From Pseudomonadota bacterium (lineage in GTDB: Bacteria > Pseudomonadota > Gammaproteobacteria > Xanthomonadales > Rhodanobacteraceae): a stretch of 8,766 nucleotides of DNA. The stretch covers positions 1 through 8,766 of the forward strand of contig JAJXTX010000101.1 in assembly GCA_021783385.1 (NCBI GenBank), in the 5' to 3' direction. Made by a program: the position numbers and the translations under genes. Shown here piece after piece: positions 1 through 5,433 of this stretch. Below the pieces are notes generated by a model. That model saw nothing but the letters and a program-made list of their open reading frames with translations. It was not told the DNA's origin and made no database searches. Within the stretch, counting starts at the first letter, position 1; each line of letters begins with the position of its first letter.

Positions 1-284
1 GACATGCGGCCCCAGCCCAGCGCGAGATCCTCGGGAATGAGTCTGGCGTCGGCACCGAAGGAATAATCCTTGCGCGACAGCACGCGCGCGGTGATGTCGA
101 CATGCGCGCGGGTGGTGAGGGTGACGTCGCCCTGCTGCAGCTGGGCGCCGTGCTCGAGGTCGACCTGCACCGGGGCGTCGGGTGCCAGCACGCCGGGCGG
201 CGGCTGCAGCGGGCGACCACGCCACCATGATGCCGCGCCCCACAGCACCAGCAGCAGGGTGGCACCGAACCAGAGCTTGCGCAT
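1..284 (-). CDS. Membrane-anchored hypothetical protein, N-terminal part (runs off the left edge)
   Basis: The reading frame starts at an ATG at 282-284, two bases after the stop of the upstream DUF3501 gene, so the two are almost certainly co-transcribed. Ninety-four codons are visible without a stop before the window ends. The protein begins MRKLWFG and has a hydrophobic stretch at about residues 4-20. This is followed by a Trp/Arg and Pro-rich turn and then a soluble region containing YSFGADARLIPEDLALGWGR. The start reads as an uncleaved signal anchor with a periplasmic domain. I do not recognise a named family. The LALGWG segment looks like a conserved core, and I have a vague recollection of similar proteobacterial hypothetical proteins, which is not evidence. 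The longer opposite-strand frames over this stretch have compositions typical of shadows. Confidence 0.72.
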   Translation of the reverse strand, partial: MRKLWFGATLLLVLWGAASWWRGRPLQPPPGVLAPDAPVQVDLEHGAQLQQGDVTLTTRAHVDITARVLSRKDYSFGADARLIPEDLALGWGRM

Positions 285-286
285 GC

Positions 287-868
287 TCAGCGGAAGTCGG
301 CTGCCAGCACATCGCGCTGTGCGGGCGTCAGCGCGGCCTCGACGCGGCAGGCCGGATGCGTGCTGCGCATGATCACCGGGTGGCGGTAGTCGTTCCACGC
401 GGCCAGCATCGCCGGGCTCAGCTCGAAGCGCAGGAAGTGCACGGCCGAGGTCTTCTGCGCGTTGCTGCGTTCCATGTCCTCGTCGGCGATCGCGGTGACG
501 CGGTCATCCCCCACCTGCAGCTCGATGTGGTCTTCCAGCCCGCGCAGCTTCTGCAGCTCGCGCGCGCGCTGGGCAGGGTCGTCGTACTGCACCAGCAGGG
601 TCGCCTTGAGGTTGCTTCCATCCGGGATCAGCGGGTTGTAGGCATCCAGTTCGGCCTGGATGCCGGCAGCCTCGAAGATGCGCTCGATCCGCAGCATCTC
701 CTGGATCTGGTACTGCACGCTGCGCCGGTCCTCGAACACCACGCTGAGGTGCTCGCCCAGCGGGATGGTGCGCCGCCGCTTGTGCGCGATCACCTCGCCG
801 CGCAGCGCCGGGCGCTCGCGGGCATAGGCTTCCAGGGTCAGCAGGTCGTCGCGGGTCAGCTTGTTCAT
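287..868 (-). CDS. DUF3501 family protein
   Basis: A 193-residue soluble protein with no signal peptide or membrane segment. It opens MNKLTRDDLLTLEAYA and contains IPLGEHLSVVFEDRRSVQYQ and EMLRIERIF, then AYNPLIPDGSNLKATLL. I recognise this pattern as DUF3501, a family of unknown function usually found beside Fe-S (heterodisulfide-reductase-like) proteins and rubrerythrins. The length is normal for the family. It has a single cysteine, near the C-terminus (HPACRVE), so it is unlikely to bind a cluster by itself. The charged, helical middle region suggests a protein-interaction role (inference). The start at 868 lies 50 bp after the stop of the Fe-S gene and has only a weak ribosome-binding site, and the next gene starts 2 bp after its stop. 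Both facts point to operon expression. Confidence 0.88.
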   Translation of the reverse strand: MNKLTRDDLLTLEAYARERPALRGEVIAHKRRRTIPLGEHLSVVFEDRRSVQYQIQEMLRIERIFEAAGIQAELDAYNPLIPDGSNLKATLLVQYDDPAQRARELQKLRGLEDHIELQVGDDRVTAIADEDMERSNAQKTSAVHFLRFELSPAMLAAWNDYRHPVIMRSTHPACRVEAALTPAQRDVLAADFR

Positions 869-918
869 GTCGGTTGATCCATGCCGGGTGTGGGTGGCGC
901 CAACGCTGCGCGCACCGC

Positions 919-2286
919 TCAGATGCCGTAAGCCTTGCGCAGCAGGCTCAGCGGATGCTCGGCGCCCGGCTTGTCATGCAGCCCGTGCGCGATGTGGCCG
1001 CCGGCCATCGGGCAGTCGCTGGTGAAGTGGTCGGGCTGCGCCTGCTCGACGCGCTTTTCCACCGGCCTGGCGATCTTGCGCGAGATCGCGTAGGTCTTTT
1101 GCTTGACCCCGTAGGTGCCGTCGTGGCCGGAGCAGCGTTCGATCGTCACCACCTCGGTGTCCGGAATCAGCTGGAGGATGTCGCGCGTTTTCGGGCCGAT
1201 GTTCTGCACCCGCTGGTGGCACGGCACCTGCCACGCCACCTTGCCCAGCGGCTGCTTGAAGTCGCTCGCGAGCAGGCCGTAACGGTGGCGCTCCATCAGG
1301 TATTCGAACGGATCGAAGAAGTGCGCCTTGACCAGCGCGACGTCCGCGTCGTCGGGAAACATCAGCGGCAGCTCCTGCTTGAACATCAGCACGCAGGAGG
1401 GCACCGCCGCGGTGAGGTCGAAGCCATCGCGCACCAGTGCGGCCAGCACGGGAATGTTCTGCTGCTTGTAACTGGCCACGCTGTCGAGGTCGCCCAGCTC
1501 CAGCTTGGGCATGCCGCAGCACACCTCGCGTGGTACCAGCTTGAGCGGGATCGCGTTGTGCTGCATCACGGCGGCCAGATCCTCCACCACGCCGGGCGCC
1601 GAGTGATTGCAGTAGCAGGTGGCGAACAGCGCCAGCTTGCCGCGCGTGCGCCCGGCGGGGGTGGCCGTGCCGTTGCCGTCGAGATCACGCAGCCGCTTGC
1701 GCGCACTGGGCGAGTGGTATTCGGGCACGCGCGCGTCGGCATCGACGCCGAGAGTTTTTTCCAGCAGCTTGCGCGCGACGGGGTTGCGGTTGGCCGCGTT
1801 CACCGCCTGTACCACCACCGGGATCGAGGCCAGTTTGCCCACCGCGGTGGTGCTGGAGAGGATCTTCGCCGACAGCGGCGCGCCGTCGCGGCGGAACGCC
1901 ACCGCCTTGGCGCGCAGCATCAGGTGCGGAAAGTCGATCGCCCACGGGTGCGGCGGAATGTACGGGCACTTGGTCTGATAGCACAGGTCGCAGAGGTAGC
2001 AGTGCTCGGTCACCCTGGGGTAATCGGAGGCGGCCACGCCGTCCACTTCCATGGTGGCGGAGTTGTCGATCAGGTCGAACAGGGTGGGGAAGGCATGGCA
2101 CAGGCTGACGCAGCGGCGACAGCCGTGGCAGGCGTCGAACACGCGCTCCAGTTCGGCGTCGAGCTGCGCCTGCTCCCAGAAGCCGGGCTCGGTCCAGCCC
2201 AACGGATGGCGGGTAGGCGCTTGCACGCCGCCTTCGCGGGCACCGGGTGACGTGCCTGACGAGTCGACGGGCGGTTGCTCGGCCAT
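919..2286 (-). CDS. Fe-S oxidoreductase with two 4Fe-4S clusters and two CCG domains (heterodisulfide reductase / GlpC-like)
   Basis: A 455-residue cytoplasmic or membrane-associated electron-transfer protein. Numbered from the chosen start, two CxxCxxCxxxC clusters are visible: C53/C56/C59/C63 (CHGCRRCVSLC) and C96/C99/C102/C107 (CYLCDLCYQTKC). These are followed by two CCG-type repeats. The first has CYC near 224-226, CCGMP at 256-260 and C298. The second has C356 (PCHQ), CSGHDGTYG from 385 and C425 (SDCPMAG). CCG domains bind cysteine-ligated centres in heterodisulfide reductase HdrB/HdrD, GlpC and glycolate oxidase GlcF; the second repeat here carries CSG instead of CCG. A GTG 18 bp further upstream is in frame. 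I prefer the ATG at 2286 because AAGGA at 2294-2298 lies 7 nt before it, whereas the GTG has no Shine-Dalgarno sequence. The substrate cannot be read from the sequence. Adjacency to rubrerythrin and DUF3501 suggests a redox-stress role (inference). Confidence 0.88.
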   Translation of the reverse strand: MAEQPPVDSSGTSPGAREGGVQAPTRHPLGWTEPGFWEQAQLDAELERVFDACHGCRRCVSLCHAFPTLFDLIDNSATMEVDGVAASDYPRVTEHCYLCDLCYQTKCPYIPPHPWAIDFPHLMLRAKAVAFRRDGAPLSAKILSSTTAVGKLASIPVVVQAVNAANRNPVARKLLEKTLGVDADARVPEYHSPSARKRLRDLDGNGTATPAGRTRGKLALFATCYCNHSAPGVVEDLAAVMQHNAIPLKLVPREVCCGMPKLELGDLDSVASYKQQNIPVLAALVRDGFDLTAAVPSCVLMFKQELPLMFPDDADVALVKAHFFDPFEYLMERHRYGLLASDFKQPLGKVAWQVPCHQRVQNIGPKTRDILQLIPDTEVVTIERCSGHDGTYGVKQKTYAISRKIARPVEKRVEQAQPDHFTSDCPMAGGHIAHGLHDKPGAEHPLSLLRKAYGI

Positions 2287-2407
2287 GCGTGGTTCCTTCG
2301 GCACGAAGCCGCGATATGAAGCCGCAGAACTGGATCAACTGGCCGCCGGCGCCGGCGCGCGCGACGGCTTGCCGAAATGGACTGCTGAAACGTCCTGATG
2401 AGACGGC

Positions 2408-2435
2408 GAAGCGGCGGCCGGCGGGCCGCCGCTTC
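2408..2435 (-). terminator. Strong hairpin after the rubrerythrin gene, terminator-like without a U-tract
   Basis: A perfect 12-bp stem, GAAGCGGCGGCC at 2408-2419 with GGCCGCCGCTTC at 2424-2435, closed by a 4-nt loop. It starts six bases after the rubrerythrin stop on the minus strand. No T-run follows on the minus strand (the next bases are GCCGTCTC), so it may be an mRNA 3'-stabilising or attenuating stem rather than a full intrinsic terminator. Partial read-through would let the rubrerythrin promoter feed the Fe-S/DUF3501 genes. Confidence 0.55.
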
Positions 2436-2441
2436 AGCACG

Positions 2442-2861
2442 CTACTTCAGCTCGTCCAGCGCGCGCTGGAAGCGGTTGGCATGCGAGCGTTCGGCCTTGG
2501 CCAGCGTCTCGAACCAGTCGGCGATCTCGTCGAAGCCCTCGTCGCGGGCGGCCTTGACCATGCCCGGGTACATGTCGGTGTACTCGTGCGTCTCGCCGGC
2601 GATCGCCGACTTCAGGTTGTCCGAGGTCGCACCGAACGGCAGCCCGGTGGCCGGATCGCCGACCTCCTCCAGGTATTCGAGATGGCCGTGCGCGTGGCCG
2701 GTCTCGCCCTCCGCGGTGGAACGGAACACCGAGGCCACATCGTTGTAGCCCTCGACGTCGGCCTTGGTGGCGAAGTACAGGTAGCGGCGGTTGGCCTGGG
2801 ACTCGCCGGCGAAGGCGTACTTCAGGTTTTCCTCGGTCTTGGAACCTTTCAGACGGCTCAT
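2442..2861 (-). CDS. Rubrerythrin (erythrin domain only, no rubredoxin tail)
   Basis: A 139-residue ferritin-like diiron protein. Rubrerythrins reduce hydrogen peroxide in the cytoplasm with electrons from a rubredoxin or other donor. The diiron ligands fall where the family expects them: E20 (AGES), E53 and H56 (EGETGH), E90 and E93 (GETHEY), E124 and H127 (AERSH). The C-terminal rubredoxin domain of classical rubrerythrin is absent: the protein ends ALDELK and contains no cysteine, so electrons must come from a separate protein. The ATG at 2861 was chosen over an in-frame ATG at 2981 because GAGGTG at 2867-2872 lies 5 nt before it and the extra 40 residues are not rubrerythrin-like. The gene follows oxyR on the same strand at a 129-bp gap that contains a predicted OxyR operator. 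Confidence 0.93.
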   Translation of the reverse strand: MSRLKGSKTEENLKYAFAGESQANRRYLYFATKADVEGYNDVASVFRSTAEGETGHAHGHLEYLEEVGDPATGLPFGATSDNLKSAIAGETHEYTDMYPGMVKAARDEGFDEIADWFETLAKAERSHANRFQRALDELK

Positions 2862-2928
2862 GACAACACCTCGTGACGTTGCGGCTGGGAGGGTAATGCG
2901 AGGGCGATCGTGACGACCGCAGGGATCG

Positions 2929-2958
2929 AGCCTAGCGCTCGCCGCGGCGGCAATGCAA
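2929..2958 (-). promoter_or_regulatory. Possible rubrerythrin promoter (-35/-10)
   Basis: On the minus strand TTGCAT (2958-2953) is followed, 18 nt on, by TAGGCT (2934-2929). The match to the sigma-70 consensus is poor. The distance from the end of the OxyR-type operator to the -10 (24 nt) equals that in the ahpC promoter, and both would give leaders of about 60 nt. A weak core promoter next to an activator site is what OxyR-dependent genes usually show. The call rests mainly on this shared geometry. Confidence 0.4.
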
Positions 2959-2994
2959 TTGATTGTGCCGATGATGACCATAGCGCGCGGCTAT
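2958..2994 (-). promoter_or_regulatory. Predicted tandem OxyR operator upstream of rubrerythrin, overlapping the oxyR stop codon
   Basis: Read on the minus strand: ATAG (2994-2991), 7 nt, CTAT (2983-2980), a 7-nt spacer, ATCG (2972-2969), 7 nt, CAAT (2961-2958). This is the ATAG-N7-CTAT tandem with a 22-nt repeat known for OxyR; the first element is exact and the second degenerate. The second element, ATCGGCACAATCAATT, agrees at 13 of 16 positions with that of the ahpC operator (ATGGTAACAATCAATT). The oxyR stop codon TAG lies inside the first ATAG. Confidence 0.72.
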
Positions 2995-3962
2995 GGCCGC
3001 GCAGGTCGGCGCCGGGCCGGTTTGGCCGTCACCGCGACCGGCGGCGTGGCGGCGGCGCGTGTATCGAGCAGGTCGGCGGGAAGCTGCCGGATCACCGCGG
3101 CGAGCCGCTGCAGAAACGCATCCATCGCCGAACTCTTGCGCCATGCCAGCGCGACGCGGCGGCTCGGCGGCTGGCCCTTGAACTCGATCAGGTGCAGGTT
3201 TTCCAGCGGCGCCACCGGCGGCCGCACCGCCAGCGCCGGCAGCAGGGTGATGCCGACGTTGGCCGCCACCATCTGCCGCAGCGTCTCCAGGCTGGTGGCG
3301 CGAAAGCCGCTGCGTTCGCCGGCACCGGCCAGGTGGCATACCTCCAGCGCCTGATCGCGCAGGCAGTGGCCGTCCTCCAGCAGCAGCAGGTTCTGGTTGG
3401 ACAGATCCGCCAGCTTCAGCTGGCCGTGCCGGTGTGCCAGCGGGTGCGCGTGCGACACCGCCAGCAGGAACGGCTCCTCGAACAGCAGCTCGCTGCGCAG
3501 GCTGTCCTCGTGCAGTGGCAGCGCCACGATGCAGGCGTCGAGCTTGCCCTCGCGCAGCAGCCGCAGCAGCGCCTCGGTCTTTTCCTCGACCAGCAACAAC
3601 TCCAGCCGCGGAAACGCCGCCCGCACCAGCGGCAGCGCGTGCGGCAGCAGGTACGGCCCCAGCGTGGGAAAGATGCCCAGCCGCACCGTGCCCGATTCCG
3701 GATCGAGCGTGCGCCGGGCCACCGCGCGGATCTGCTCGATGCCGTGCTGCACCTCGCGGGCGCGTTCGGCGATGTCGCGTCCCACCTCGGTCAGCAGCAC
3801 CTTGCGCGGCGTGCGTTCGACCAGCGGCACCCCCAGTTCGTCCTCCAGCTTCTTGATTTGCGTGGAGAGGGTCGGCTGGCTGACGAAGCACGCCTCGGCG
3901 GCGCGGCCGAAGTGCCGATGCTCGGCCAGGGCGACCAGGTACTGGAGATCGCGCAGGTTCAT
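2991..3962 (-). CDS. oxyR: Hydrogen-peroxide-sensing LysR-type regulator OxyR
   Basis: A 323-residue LysR-family activator. The winged helix-turn-helix occupies about residues 1-60 (FGRAAEACFVSQPTLSTQIK). The regulatory domain follows from about residue 90 and includes GIFPTLGPYLLP with T100. The peroxide-sensing pair is present: C200 within GHCLRDQA and C209 in EVCHLAG, equivalent to E. coli C199 and C208, with the adjacent His. It should therefore form the activating disulfide. The start at 3962 has GGAGG at 3970-3974. The last 23 or so residues are a Thr/Ala/Pro/Arg-rich tail beyond the usual family length. The gene is divergent from ahpC, and the shared intergenic operator implies autoregulation as well as activation of ahpC. 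Its stop codon lies in a second operator for the next gene. Confidence 0.96.
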   Translation of the reverse strand: MNLRDLQYLVALAEHRHFGRAAEACFVSQPTLSTQIKKLEDELGVPLVERTPRKVLLTEVGRDIAERAREVQHGIEQIRAVARRTLDPESGTVRLGIFPTLGPYLLPHALPLVRAAFPRLELLLVEEKTEALLRLLREGKLDACIVALPLHEDSLRSELLFEEPFLLAVSHAHPLAHRHGQLKLADLSNQNLLLLEDGHCLRDQALEVCHLAGAGERSGFRATSLETLRQMVAANVGITLLPALAVRPPVAPLENLHLIEFKGQPPSRRVALAWRKSSAMDAFLQRLAAVIRQLPADLLDTRAAATPPVAVTAKPARRRPARP

Positions 3963-3982
3963 GGCTTGCCTCCGGATAATTG

Positions 3983-4019
3983 ATAGTCAGTGCCTATGAT
4001 GTCGATGGTAACAATCAAT
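3983..4019 (+). promoter_or_regulatory. Predicted tandem OxyR operator in the oxyR-ahpC intergenic region
   Basis: ATAG (3983-3986), 7 nt, CTAT (3994-3997), a 7-nt spacer, ATGG (4005-4008), 7 nt, CAAT (4016-4019). The first element fits ATAG-N7-CTAT exactly and the second is degenerate, with the 22-nt spacing of a four-contact OxyR tetramer site. It lies between the divergent oxyR and ahpC genes and ends one base before the ahpC -35 candidate, the expected place for activation by contact with RNA polymerase. It is also close upstream of the oxyR start, compatible with autorepression. Confidence 0.8.
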
Positions 4020-4048
4020 TTGTGCAATGCAAGAGATCCCCCTATCTT
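4020..4048 (+). promoter_or_regulatory. Probable ahpC promoter
   Basis: TTGTGC (4020-4025), a 17-nt spacer and TATCTT (4043-4048). The -35 keeps only TTG, and the -10 keeps four of six consensus bases. The -35 abuts the OxyR operator. Transcription would begin near 4055, giving a leader of about 59 nt. The position relative to the operator is the main support. Confidence 0.6.
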
Positions 4049-4113
4049 GTGCGACACGGCGCTGCTCCGGCCACCGTTTCCGACTTCTTCCACCGCTTGC
4101 AAAGGATCATTCC

Positions 4114-4653
4114 ATGCTGACCATCGGCGACAAGTTTCCGCAGTTCAACGTCCCCGCCACTGTCTCGATCGAGAGCCTGGACAAGGCGTTCCAGAACATC
4201 GACAACGGCACCTACAAGGGCAAGTGGCTGTGCGTGTTCTTCTACCCGAAGGACTTCACCTTCGTCTGCCCGACCGAGATCAAGGGCTTCAGCGACGTCA
4301 ACAGCCAGTTCGCCGACCGCGACTGCCAGGTGCTGGCCGCCAGCACCGACAGCGAGTTCGTGCATCTGGCCTGGCGCAAGGACCACAAGGACCTGCGCGA
4401 GCTGAAGTTCCCGATGCTGGCGGACATCAAGAAGGACCTGTCCAACGCGCTCGGCATCCTCACCGAGGACGGCGTGGCGCAGCGCGCCACCTTCCTGGTC
4501 GACCCGGAAGGCGTGATCCGCTTCGTCTACGTCACCGACGGCTCGGTCGGCCGCAACCCGGCCGAAGTGCTGCGCGTGCTCGATGCGCTGCAGACCGACG
4601 AGCTGTGCCCGTGCAACTGGAGCCAGGGCGAAGACACCCTCAAGGTCGCCTGA
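4114..4653 (+). CDS. ahpC: Alkyl hydroperoxide reductase AhpC, AhpD-coupled 2-Cys peroxiredoxin
   Basis: A 179-residue cytoplasmic peroxiredoxin that reduces H2O2, organic peroxides and possibly peroxynitrite. The peroxidatic cysteine is C52 in FTFVCPTE, preceded by FFYPKDF. The resolving region near the C-terminus is ELCPCNW with C165 and C167. This three-cysteine layout has the same spacing (113 and 2 residues) as C61/C174/C176 of Mycobacterium tuberculosis AhpC, which is recycled by AhpD. Enteric AhpC, recycled by AhpF, has a single resolving cysteine there. The ATG at 4114 has AAAGGA at 4101-4106, and the frame's extra 29 upstream residues are not peroxiredoxin-like. It is divergent from oxyR and carries an OxyR operator. 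ahpD follows at a 147-bp gap that contains a terminator. Confidence 0.97.
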   Translation: MLTIGDKFPQFNVPATVSIESLDKAFQNIDNGTYKGKWLCVFFYPKDFTFVCPTEIKGFSDVNSQFADRDCQVLAASTDSEFVHLAWRKDHKDLRELKFPMLADIKKDLSNALGILTEDGVAQRATFLVDPEGVIRFVYVTDGSVGRNPAEVLRVLDALQTDELCPCNWSQGEDTLKVA

Positions 4654-4674
4654 TCTGCCCAGCGGTTGTCACAG

Positions 4675-4718
4675 CCTGCGCGTCAGAGTCGCTCTCCCCC
4701 CCCCCGCTGACGCGCGGG
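4675..4718 (+). repeat. Inverted repeat with a C10 homopolymer in its loop
   Basis: GCGCGTCAG at 4678-4686 pairs perfectly with CTGACGCGC at 4707-4715. One U·G pair and two G-C pairs extend the stem to 4675 and 4718. The 20-nt loop holds ten consecutive cytosines (4696-4705). It lies directly upstream of the ahpC terminator. It may be a 3'-end stabilising structure of the ahpC mRNA; the C-run could be a slippage site or a sequencing artefact. Confidence 0.6.
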
Positions 4719-4725
4719 TGACCCC

Positions 4726-4761
4726 ACCGGTGGCGAGGTTCGCCTCGCCGCCGGTTTTTTT
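4726..4761 (+). terminator. Intrinsic terminator between ahpC and ahpD
   Basis: A 13-bp stem, ACCGGTGGCGAGG at 4726-4738 with CCTCGCCGCCGGT at 4743-4755 (one U·G pair), capped by a UUCG tetraloop and followed by a T-run at 4755-4761. This is a textbook rho-independent terminator. ahpD starts 40 bp further on and has no clear promoter, so it probably depends on read-through, giving much more AhpC than AhpD. Confidence 0.9.
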
Positions 4762-4800
4762 GACCGGAATCTTGCACGGTCGCATTGCCCGAGGTGTTCC

Positions 4801-5340
4801 ATGAGTCTTGCCGAACTCAAAAGCCAGCTGCCTGATTACGCCAAGGACCTGCGCCTGAACCTGGAGTCCGTGCTGACCCCGGGCGGCGCGCCGGGCCTTA
4901 GCCAGCAGCAGATCATGGTGATCGCGCTGGCCTGCGCCATCGCCGCGCGCTACAAGCCGCTGACCGCCGCGATCGCCGCCGAAGCCGCCTTGCACGCCAG
5001 CCTGGAAGCGCTCAACGGGGCTCGCGTGGCCGCCACCATCATGGGCATGAACAACATCTACTACCGCTTCGTGCACCTGGTGGAAGAGCCCGAGTACGGC
5101 ACCCTGCGCGCCGGCCTGCGCATGAACGCGATGGCCAACCCCGGCGGCGACAAGCTCGACTTCGAGCTGGCCTGCCTGGCGGTCTCGGCCATCAACGGCT
5201 GCGGCGCGTGCCTCGCCTCGCATGAGAAAACCCTGCGCAAGCACGGCCTCTCGGCCCAGCCGATCCAGAGCGCGGCGCGCATCGCCACGGTGATCCACGC
5301 GGTGGCGGTGGCGCTGGAGCAGGCCGACGTGGCCGGCTGA
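4801..5340 (+). CDS. ahpD: Alkylhydroperoxidase AhpD, reductant of AhpC
   Basis: A 179-residue all-helical protein of the AhpD/CMD family. It passes electrons from lipoylated dihydrolipoamide succinyltransferase (via dihydrolipoamide dehydrogenase) to AhpC and has weak peroxidase activity itself. The catalytic set is intact: E122, C134, C137 and H141 (E-x11-CxxC-x3-H, in INGCGACLASHEK), the same spacing as E118/C130/C133/H137 of the mycobacterial enzyme. The length is that of the family. The start at 4801 has GAGGTG at 4791-4796. The gene follows ahpC behind a strong terminator, and no AhpF gene is in the window. This supports the AhpC-AhpD type of peroxidase. The lipoyl electron donors would be encoded elsewhere. 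Confidence 0.95.
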   Translation: MSLAELKSQLPDYAKDLRLNLESVLTPGGAPGLSQQQIMVIALACAIAARYKPLTAAIAAEAALHASLEALNGARVAATIMGMNNIYYRFVHLVEEPEYGTLRAGLRMNAMANPGGDKLDFELACLAVSAINGCGACLASHEKTLRKHGLSAQPIQSAARIATVIHAVAVALEQADVAG

Positions 5341-5433
5341 AGCGCGCGGGCGCGGCGCGACCATGTCTTCTGGCACTGGGTCGAACCGCACGCCCGGCCT
5401 AGCGTGGCGGTTTGCTCATCACGGAAGCCCGCC

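Noticed and set aside
874..2250. A 458-codon plus-strand frame opposite the Fe-S protein
   Set aside because: Its repeated RR/HH/GG composition and lack of motifs mark it as a shadow. The minus strand has all the cluster cysteines in order.
2287..2407. An OxyR operator or clear promoter in front of the Fe-S/DUF3501 genes
   Set aside because: I looked for ATAG-N7-CTAT-like pairs on both strands and found none, and no convincing -35/-10 pair. The genes may rely on read-through or on a promoter I cannot recognise.
2985..3002. A 7-bp stem (GCGCGGC/GCCGCGC) at the end of oxyR as a terminator
   Set aside because: It has no T-run on the minus strand and overlaps the oxyR stop and the OxyR operator. 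The symmetry may simply be chance.
4760..4788. A separate ahpD promoter starting with TTGACC at 4760
   Set aside because: The hexamer overlaps the terminator T-run, and the sequence 17 nt on (CATTGC) is a poor -10 that would start transcription on the ribosome-binding site.
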